A stretch of 16,236 nucleotides of DNA from Hymenoscyphus infarciens (Eukaryota > Ascomycota > Leotiomycetes > Helotiales > Helotiaceae), in assembly GCA_001414345.1 (NCBI GenBank), contig LLCB01000624.1, positions 1-16,236 of the forward strand, in the 5' to 3' direction. Position numbers and translations under genes: made by a program. The notes under the pieces are model-generated. The model did not search any database and was not told the DNA's origin. It saw nothing but the letters and a program-made list of their open reading frames with translations. Below, in pieces: positions 1-8,130 of the stretch. The first letter of the stretch is position 1. Every line of letters begins with the position of its first letter.

Positions 1-615
1 TTAGGGCTAGGGATAAGGGTTAGTGATATATGATTTTGTACTTTAGTAGTGTTCGCGAACGGAAAATATCCTAATTTGGTTAGATCAGGCGATTTAGTCA
101 AAAGGGTCAGGGGATTTAGCAAAACTCGGAAAAGAGAGTCGGTCACCGCCTTTGGTCCTGCCACCAATAAAATTGTTTTCAGCTCCCCCACACCACCATC
201 AAAATAAGCGAGTGAACCAACGAACGCATTGCTTAGGGGTGCCTTGCGGCGCGTTCATGATCTCCGCTTATAATTCCCTCATTTATTCAATAATGCTACC
301 TTGTTATCCATCATGCGGGAATTTAGTAATGCATCGCAAACCTGCTTTTCAGCCTGTCATTGTCAGCTTTAGCCAATTACCTAGGTCAAAAATGAGGCTG
401 CATGTATGAGGCTCGAAAGCTGAAAACAGGGCTTTTTTTCTTTTTGTAAATCATGGGCTCTAGGATACTGTGGGCTGATATATTGGGATGATGGAAACGG
501 GGGCACTTTTGTGGCGTATCTTTGGATTATCTGATAAATGAGTGGGGTAGGCTTCAAAAAAGCCTGAAATCTGGTCTTGAGGTTACTTTGTTCCATCGAA
601 AAAGCAGCACAAAAC
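1..615. other. Upstream region of the ankyrin/CorA-like gene, no gene seen
   Basis: No coding frame here has a recognisable product; the short open frames on both strands look like chance. The first 25 bases hold a few TTAGGG-like words, too degenerate to be a telomere. The last part lies just before the ATG at 616 (context AAACATGGC, a good fungal start context) and presumably holds the promoter and 5' leader of the gene at 616-5224. No clear TATA box or known operator could be assigned. Confidence 0.5.
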
Positions 616-3600
616 ATGGCCAATAATAGCACCAATGATCAGGCGCAACAAAAGCTTGCGACAGAGCAGGTTAGTACATGTAGTCTCCCTTGCCAAACTT
701 CATAATCTCAGACCTCATAGGAGATTCGAAAGGACGAATTGCGTACATGGGTCCCGCAGAAGAATGACTCAAAGGCTGATGTTGATATAATCGCAATTGG
801 AAATGGGGAAAAATATATATGGGAAGAGAGAGTTGAGGTGAATTCGCGAGATGAGGAGAATTGGCTGAAAAATCCTCGAATGCTTCCTAGCATTGTTCCG
901 AGAAGCCGAATTTTTGAATTTTTCTACATCAAGAAGAACGCCCATATACAGAATCTCAAAAATCTCACAGAATCCTTTTTACGGCGTTTTTCTGAGATCC
1001 AACCGGCACGCCCTGTTATTTTCATCACTTATGGTCACGGCACTCTTCTCCTCGAGCTTGCGGTTATGATGTCCTACAGCAAACCTATTGCCACCTCATC
1101 GTTGACTCCACCAACTCCGGCGGCAAACACACCGCCAAGAGGGGGTACAGAAGCAAGCAAATTGACGGAAAACGGCCGTCAAAGTACCCCCGCAGCAAGG
1201 ACTGTTGCCGACAAACAACCAGCGCCTCAAGATAAAATAGCACCGAAGGAGTCACAGTCTGGGAAAGTAAAGGTTGCGAAAGCCAAGCCGATAGACTTGA
1301 CTCTTGTTGCTGGAATATTGCTACTGGGTTCCCCTCGCGAGGTTCCTCTGCTTATCACGTCTAAAGGATCGAATGTCTTCAAGACCAAAGAGCTAGAACC
1401 TCCAAAACCGGTGGAAATTAAACAGCTCCTGGAAGTCTGCGTGAATACAGAATTTAAGAAAACAAAAGAGGCCGACGAATCAGGAAGCACCATCTTTCAT
1501 ACTTGTTTCGAAAGGATCGTGAACGAGGCCCTGATAGCCACCCAATGCTATCAAGGGAGCAAACTCTCTGCTCCGGAAGCAGGAATTCACTTCGAGGTAT
1601 GCTGGCTTCAATTGCCTATCTCATCGTACTCTGTATTTCATCTTTTGTCATGAAAAGAGGCACTAATGGCGAGACTGCATGCAATAGGTGAATTCAAACG
1701 ACGGGGTTTCATCTTTGCACGTCACAAATATATCAAAAGTTACGGATGCTCGCAAAGCGTTAATGAGCCGCTTTCTTGCCCCTGACGATATTTTGTACAC
1801 GAAGATTCGAAGACAAGTACGAATTTTTCGTCAAGAATTCCTCTTTTTTAGAGCAGCAAGGAACCCATCGCCTGCCGAATTAACGGAGCTTCTCACGCGA
1901 GAATGGCCTATTGATCTGAACAAACCGCGAGTCCATGGAAAAACAGCGCTCCATATAGCTGCAGAAGAAGGAAATGAAGGAATTGTAACAACCTTGTTAT
2001 CTCGGTATGCAAATCTAAACGTGAAGACCGCTGGTGGTAAAACTGCTTTAGGGCTTGCAATTGAAAAACAAAACCCAAAAATGGTAAGATTTCTACTCAC
2101 AAAGGGTGCCCGGCACGATTTGAGTTCGAAGAGTCACAGTGAACTCACCGAAGCGGAACCAAAAGCAAAAATTCTCGCCTTACTGAACGACCCTCCTCTC
2201 ATGGATGGTCCTAGTCTTTCGACCTCGGAATATTATAAGAAGCCGCAGCAAAACAGCGACCAAGAGTGGCCTCAAGATGCGCCGCAACCAGAAGGGGAGA
2301 CAGCCTGTAAGTCTTTTGACATTACGATAGGCCACTTCTTCCTTACAAAGGGAGGCGATGAGAAATCCGACATTACTCTAACGAGCGTCCACGACCTTCT
2401 TTACGTGAAGGAACCCAAAGACATCTGCGAGCCAGTTTTGAGGAAAGCGGACAAGGTTGAGAAAGACCTCTCAAAGTCGGGTTTTACCTGGTATCATGTC
2501 CCCTCCAACAATGTATGTTAGCGGTGACCAAAGCCTTCAGCTCTCAAGTAACGCTAACCTAAAACCATTGCCAGATTGACTGGGTCGAAGTGCGATCCCA
2601 ATTCCCCCTGAAGAAGATAGTCAATTTCTAATACTGCTGAAGGGTCTTTTTGCTCGACTGGGTATGCGAGATCAACTTCCTCTTGATATAAAAGAACACA
2701 GAGGCGTGAGACCATGGTCTTCGAAGATCATTCCGTCGGCTCAACAGGGCACGGATGGAAAGTCACTATCCTTATTTGCAAGTCATCCAGTCCCAAACTG
2801 AGCCGCCAGAATGTTAACGGTTTCTTTACAGTTGCCGTTCCTCAACGTCGAAACCAGCAATAATAGAAAAGAAATGTCAAAGGTAATCAAACAAGCCGGG
2901 AAAAGGAGGGAACAAGACGAAGACCGGTTCAGGGGGAGAAGTTTGTATGGCACGCTGCGTTATGGATCTTCATATGAGTACTTACAAGACCAATCATCAT
3001 CAGCAGCAGATGCCTGTTTGATCCAAGCTTATATGAAGGAATCCAAGGGCCTTCATGTTCGTCGTACTCTGGATCAGTCACATTACTCTATGCTACCAAG
3101 TACTGAGGAACGAGATGTTGATCAAATTCTACTCAAACGAGGTAGACTGATTGCGGAAGAAAATTTTCCAAACCACCGGCGCACTGCTGACGCGGATGCA
3201 GAATACTCAGATGGTATGCACTCTTTAATGCAGAAATATAGACACCACATTAATTTTGCTGATCGGGTGGAAAACAAATGCGCTAAAGACGAGAGTTCCT
3301 TGAAAGTAGTTATGGTGGACCAATTGTGGCTTTGGATGTTCGAAGGTATATATCTTTCTGGCATCTTCACATACGACAGTAAAGGTTAACTTCTTTCATT
3401 CAGATACCTTGATTACGAGCTTTCCACAAACATGGGGTCAGAGTAGAAATGAGAGTAAAAACCACGACCTGCTTGCCAATATATTGCAACATATTCGTCA
3501 CCCGAGAGATGAACCATTTACTTCAGTCGAAGATTTTGCCATCATGGTTGTACAACGATGCTCTACCATATTTACAGCTGATCCAAAACTGCTATTTCCA

Positions 3601-5224
3601 CTTCCACTTTTATTGGAGGTGTACCAGGAAGTTATTGGTGATGTGGCAAGTCTCATACACATGCTACCCGAGACCTACTAACCAAATCTAGTCAGCTAAA
3701 GAAGCCTCATTCTTCAGGACTTTCAACAAAAATCTCGCTCATGTTTCACTACTGTATAATCTAGTAGAAAGCCCAGACAAGAAGACAAAACGAAAGGCAG
3801 AGCTCAAACTTCACGATTTCCTCTTCGAAAATATGAGACAATTGCACGAAAGTACGGAGAGCGATTTGAGTGAAACGGATGCAGAGGAAACGGATGCAGA
3901 GGAAACGGATGCAGAGGACATTCGGATACTTTATGACTTCTATAGCAAATACCGGATGGGAATGGTTGAAGATCCAGAGACAGAAATTTCAAAGCTCCTC
4001 GATTCCTTTAACGACATAACCAAGGAAACAACGCAACTCATTGAAATCAAGGACATCATCGACGAACTTGGCATGCTTGGCGATGTACAAAAAGAGCAGA
4101 CGAAGGTTCTAGGTGACTTTACAGCTGCGCTTGACAAACTTTTATTCAACAAACCCAAGAAAGATTTGGTGGCAACTACGGAAAAGAGTGAAGGAAACAA
4201 GAATGCGGGGTTCAAAGAACAACCCGGGAAAGAGTCTGTGGCAGCGGCGGAAAAATGCGAAGAAAATAAGAATTCCGAAACGAAGAAAGATCCGGTGGTA
4301 ACGGCTGGGAAGAGTGAAGACAAGAAAACTTCTGGGCTCAAAGGAAAACCCCCGAAAGGAAACCCACAAACGATAACGAAGGAAAAGAAGATTCCACTTT
4401 CGAAGCTTGTACTTACGTCAAAGCAAGCGCAAAATATGAAGCAGTTCGTGGAAAAGGGAGAGGCTCTCTGCTTGCATATCACCACACTTTCAGAGAAGGC
4501 CAAAGTTACACTCAAAGCGGTATTTACAAGGAAAACCTACATCATTGTGCGCTTCTAACTTTTAACAGATTAAACAGCTTCTAGAGCTAAAGCAAAAACA
4601 AGCAAATGCATCCGAAGCCAGGACAACGAGAATACAAGCGGAACAAACCAAGAAGCAAGGACAGGTGGAGTCACTTCTAACTCGCTTGTGTTACCTTTGA
4701 ACTAACATACAACCTTAGACTCTTATGGTCTTCACAACTGTCACTATTATCTTTGTAAGTCGCTACTAGCCTCAGAAAAGAGTTCCGTTGACTTGGAGCC
4801 CAGCTTCCACTATCGTTCATGACCGCTTTCTTCGCAATTCCTCTCAGCGACTGGCCGAAGCATTCAGATGGATCATCTGCGCTTGATCTTTCTTTCGTCT
4901 CACGCTTCATTTGTAAGTATTATGTGACATCTTCAATATTCACTACCGTTTATTGACTGCGTTGAAGTCCCCATATCTGTTGTTGTGATCCTTGTATTTT
5001 TGATCATTGCCTTCAAAATTAATGGAATGACGGAGAAATTCGACTATTTGAAAAGAGAAGCGAGCCTCAGCTTGATGGATGTCCAGAACCCTTGGAAAAG
5101 GCTATTTATCATACTTAAATTGATCACATTCCCTATTTTGTACCCTACGCTTCGGCCCATTCGTTATGCGCGAAGAGCGTTGAGAGCGTTGGTACATTGT
5201 ATCATTCGGCGATGGCGGGATTAG
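616..5224 (+). CDS. Ankyrin-repeat protein with decayed hydrolase-like N-terminus and CorA-like two-TM C-terminus (12 exons)
   Basis: Exons by hand: 616-669, 721-1596, 1688-2512, 2575-2589, 2643-2777, 2832-3345, 3404-3645, 3692-4519, 4569-4664, 4719-4754, 4804-4912, 4968-5224 (3,987 nt, 1,328 codons plus stop). All junctions keep frame and give motifs that read across introns. Residues about 25-235 resemble the fungal alpha/beta-hydrolase domain of SERAC1/SesB type (DVDIIAI, NWLKNPRMLP, VIFITYGHGT, LVAGILLLGSP), but the nucleophile elbow is lost and a Pro/Thr/Ala-rich linker (about 139-207) interrupts it. Ankyrin repeats lie at about 393-425 and 426-457 (HGKTALHIAAEEGN, GGKTALGLAIEKQN). The fungal CorA-like part follows: WYHVPSNNIDWVE, LHVRRTLDQS (709-718), VMVDQLWLW (795-803), TSFPQTWG, an acidic ETDAE triplet (948-962), a Lys/Glu-rich insert (about 1041-1120), coiled coil LKQKQANASEAR, TM1 about 1197-1220 and TM2 about 1245-1260. 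The CorA GMN motif is absent (FFAIPLSDW instead). It is probably an integral membrane protein; substrate and function are unknown. Family assignment is strong; the exact splice sites are inferred. Confidence 0.88.
2575..2589 (+). other. 15-nt micro-exon (exon 4)
   Basis: Five codons (IDWVE) lie between intron 2513-2574 (GTATGT donor, GCTAAC branch, CCAG acceptor) and intron 2590-2642 (GTGCGA donor, CTAAT branch, GAAG acceptor). Joining them gives NNIDWVEGLFARL, which fits the conserved 'ANNMxWVExLF' stretch I know from this fungal family. Reading on without the second intron meets a stop after 18 codons. Skipping the micro-exon would also stay in frame, so isoforms are possible. Confidence 0.7.
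2778..2831 (+). other. Probable GC-AG intron (54 bp)
   Basis: The donor is GCAAGT, the usual non-canonical form; there is a TTAAC branch-like site and a TTTACAG acceptor, in phase 0. It joins KSLSLF to LPFLNVET, as expected from family members that read 'LxLFMPYLHWET'. Without it the frame stops at codon TGA 2799-2801. A competing GT-AG intron, 2706-2831 (GTGAGA donor), is also in phase but would delete 24 residues that align with the family. Confidence 0.62.
3646..3691 (+). other. Probable second GC-AG intron (46 bp)
   Basis: The donor is GCAAGT, the branch site is an exact TACTAAC and the acceptor is TCTAG, in phase 0. It joins EVIGDV to SAKEASFF. A GT donor three bases upstream (GTGGCA, intron 3643-3691) would also keep frame with one residue fewer, but it matches the donor consensus poorly. 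Either way the TAA at 3679-3681 is removed. Confidence 0.6.
3872..3916 (+). repeat. Coding 15-bp tandem repeat, three copies
   Basis: The unit gaaacggatgcagag occurs three times without change and encodes ETDAE three times (residues about 948-962) in the acidic part of the CorA-like protein. Identical codons in all copies suggest recent slippage. The unit length is a multiple of three, so copy-number changes would keep frame. Confidence 0.95.
4150..4385 (+). repeat. Lys/Glu-rich imperfect protein repeat inside the CDS
   Basis: About three diverged units of roughly 20-25 residues, built on K-(D/E)-x-V-(A/T)-x-x-(E/G)-K-(S/C)-E, lie between the predicted helices before TM1 (for example KKDLVATTEKSEGNKN and KKDPVVTAGKSEDKK). 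Such a long charged spacer is unusual here, where CorA-like proteins normally continue as long helices, so this looks like a disordered insertion. Confidence 0.6.
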
Positions 5225-6688
5225 CGATGGCGGGCTTGGGGACGGCAGGCTTAGCGCGACCGTTATATGGGGAGGAGTTATTGGTAAGCTCCTGAATGTC
5301 TAAGAATGTCGTTTGTTACCCCCGCTCCTTCTCAAGTCTCTTAGCTTTTAATAGACATGACTTTTATCGATATAAAAATACTACACATGACTTCTCATTG
5401 ACTTTGGCACCGTTCTAGGTCCTGAATTGTCTTTTTACAAGTTGAAGTGGTTTAGCCCAACTTACCCCAAAACAGCTACCCTTTCGAGAGTAAGCTTCAT
5501 TGGAATTGTAGATTTTTACTTGTTTTATACACCATGGGCGGGGAAGCTTTAATTATCCCCTCCAGATTTCCTCCTGTCCTCTCAACCAACACAAGACTGT
5601 AAAACAGTACAAACTTTGAATGTAGTTTACTTTGAATCCTCTGCCTAGCAATGGTCCTTCCACATTCCTTACTTCCAACTGCCACTGACCAAAATCTAGA
5701 AATGAGATCACCTCACGTCTCTCTCGGCTTTTTTTTAAAAAGTTAGATTTACTCACAGAAAAACATCAATATCAACAACAACACCAAAGAAGAAAAAGAG
5801 CACTCAATCCGAAACAAGGGCCTACCTCCGTCCAAGTCCGAAGTTCAACAACGGAACCGACAAGGATACACCCCTCCCCCATCAAGAAGGGGCTCGGTCA
5901 TCCGTCTCGGTTCACCGGCGAAGTTCAGGCGTTGACAGGGGTATGTAACATGAGGAACAAGGATAGCTCGTCTCGAGCTTGCTCAGACATTGCGTTCGTA
6001 TTTGGATTTCTTGGCCGAAAGAGCCCGAGGATTTGGAGTCGGGGAGGAAGGGAAAAGAGAAGGGAAGAGACGAGATAGAGGTGGGAATAATAGTAAGAAT
6101 GAAACAAAAATTAACAAGAGCTCGTTCTCTTCCCGTCTCTTAATCATACAAAAAGGATAAAAAAGGAATCCTCCGCCAATAAGGTTTGAATTTCTCTCTT
6201 TTGAGTTCTTATTTCAGAATTCAGTCCAGGATTTCTCTTTTCCACCTCCCCACCCATCACCAATGAATAACCCCACCAACAAAAAAAAACTGCCTCTACA
6301 ACAACAAACTGTCCCTCCAAGAAAAAACAACGATTAGAAAAAATCCAGAGAGAGTACCAAAACCACACCCCATCCACGTAATCCATCAAGTCATAAAAAC
6401 TACGATCTCGAGTTCCTGGAAAAATAATACAAACTTCGTGTTAATTAAACCAAGAAGAAAGTTTTTGCCCACCCAATTCCAAATCCACACACACAAAATC
6501 CCAAAACAAGGAAATACGGTAAAGAGAATCCCCTTCCATTCACGCCACCAATTAAACCCCCATTCCGAATATGAGTTGTGCCCCCTACTTGTAGCAAAGA
6601 GAAGAGAAGAGAGAATGAAGAGTTTGGTTTTGATATAACCAGTTTGCTGATAGGAAGAGAGAGAGAGAGATAGTTGAAAGACTAATAA
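5225..6688. other. Region between convergent genes; one unassigned open frame
   Basis: The region holds the 3' ends of the (+) gene ending at 5224 and the (-) gene ending at 6689. Just after 5224 the sequence gcgatggcggg is repeated. An open frame without stop runs 5689-6078 on the plus strand (130 codons), with a CAA-rich stretch at about 5763-5785 and a GTATGT donor-like site at 5941. It has no ATG before 5950 and no family I recognise. From about 6560 to 6690 the sequence is GA-rich, including an (AG)n run near 6656-6670. No RNA gene was seen. Confidence 0.4.
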
Positions 6689-7778
6689 TTATGCCATGAC
6701 GACATCTCGGTTCTCTTCCATACGCTTGATCAATTCTCTCTCCTTTGGGCTGCGAGGGCTAGCGTCCTGAGAATCAATTAGTACTAATTCATCGCAAAGT
6801 AAAATGAGGGATGATAACTTACAATGCCTAAAAGTGCAGAGATGCTAGTAGCGCTGTTGTTCTTACTGTCCTGGACTGGAGTTGGCAATTGCTGCATTGG
6901 CTTGCTGTTGTAGCCCTGGTAACTGCTGGATGTGTGTGCGGTATCTGGGGAGATACATGGGGTAGGTGGGGCGTGGGAGACAATTCCTTGCTTCCATGCC
7001 TCTTCGAGGAGGTATGGGGAAACACCTGGTCCATACTCGGTGGCAATGACACTCCAGAATGAGGCACGGTGTGCTTCATATATTTGACGAAGACGCTCCT
7101 TGTCAACGCTTTGGACACTCATTGGGTTGGTAGCCATACCACAGTCGAGACGGAGTGGTGCATTGTTTGCCGAGTCGGAAAGGGCACGACGAGGAGCAGA
7201 TGGCTTAGGGAGGATGGCAACTGGGTGGTTGAGTGTGCGTGGTGGGCTGTTGGAAGCGGATCGAGGGAGGAGTGTAGAGGCGGATGGGAGTTGGATTTGG
7301 GATGGGGATGGTGGGGAGTAGGTATATGCTGGGGAATTGGCCTGCATGTTGGCGGATTCGTTGATGGGGGATGGCATGGTGGTCTGAAGGACAGGAGAGT
7401 GAACTGCAGATCCAGCGCTGGAGGTGACAGAGCCGGTTCGCTTGCGGCGGTTGCTTCCGTGGGACAATTGGTGGTAGTGAAGGCGACAAGCCAACTCAGT
7501 CTTTTTCAAGTGAGCAGCAATGTGCTTGTATGGCATCTTCTGGAGGCGAGTTTGAAGAAGATAAACTTCCTATAATCCACATCAGTTCGGATTCAACTAT
7601 TGCTGGTAATGTCAAGTTTCCATACCTCATCCTCGCTCCATGCTCTGCCTCCACCAGTCGAAGCTGCCTTCCTGTTCTTCTGAACCCCAAAATCGTGTCG
7701 GTTGACGGCGTCAATGGGAGAATAGTTTGTTGGAGCAACGAGGCTGGCGGTGTTCATTTGGTTCGTTGGGGTAGACAT
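6689..7778 (-). CDS. Myb/SANT-like DNA-binding protein
   Basis: Three exons read on the minus strand: 7778-7626, 7569-6823, 6766-6689 (978 nt, 325 residues). Introns 7625-7570 (GTATGG...TATAG) and 6822-6767 (GTAAGT...TACTAAT...CTCAG) are 56 bp each and in phase 0. A Myb/SANT-like helix-turn-helix covers residues about 45-95: GRAWSEDEEVYLLQTRLQKM, then PYKHIAAHLKKTELACRLHY and HQLSHGSNRRKR with its basic tail. A long Ser/Pro/Asn-rich region follows, then a conserved-looking helical stretch at about 207-246 (DKERLRQIYEAHRASFW) and a C-terminus SISALLGIDASPRSPKEREL. The second intron splits this last motif, which supports the model. A nuclear transcription or chromatin factor is likely; target and phenotype cannot be read from the sequence. 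I recognise it as a conserved filamentous-fungal protein but know no secure gene symbol. Confidence 0.88.
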
Positions 7779-8130
7779 GATAATCGTTGATCGTTATAAA
7801 ATGAAACGTCTTGATAAGAATATAGTTGGTAAATAGGCACGTTGATCCAGCAAGTAGTAGAATCGAAGGGTTGTATAAAAAAGGGCAGTCCGGAGCTGCT
7901 GTAGAATGTAATTTCTTGTGTAGTTCGAAATGTCGTTAAATGTAAAAATGGGGTTTGAGTATGCGAGGAATAAAAATAATAACAATGGTTAAAAACGCAA
8001 TATACTACAGAAAAGAATGTAAGCAGCCAAGCCAGTTGGGCAATAAAAGAGAGTGATTATTAGCTGCGGAAGATGTAGTCAACGTCAAGTGTAGGAGGAG
8101 AAGAAAAAAGGGAAGAACAGAAGCGGCCTG
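7779..8130 (-). promoter_or_regulatory. Probable 5' leader and promoter of the Myb-like gene
   Basis: Read on the minus strand, the sequence before the ATG at 7778 is AT-rich with A/C-rich leader-like words (tataacgatcaacgattatc directly before the ATG) and a pyrimidine-rich tract about 310-335 bp upstream (purine-rich on plus at about 8090-8115). This is common around fungal transcription starts. An upstream frame of about 63 codons in this leader (7985-7794) shows no family and may be chance. Confidence 0.35.

Noticed and set aside
1..25. TTAGGG-like words resembling a telomere
   Set aside because: Only one exact TTAGGG; the others are degenerate and not in tandem, and the sequence continues into an ordinary gene upstream region.
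3940..4515. 191-codon frame on the minus strand
   Set aside because: It is the mirror of the Lys/Glu-rich coding insert of the plus gene; its F/S-rich product has no domain.
7069..7575. 168-codon plus-strand frame opposite the Myb-like gene
   Set aside because: It is a G/W-rich shadow of the Ser/Pro-rich coding region on minus, and it overlaps a supported exon.
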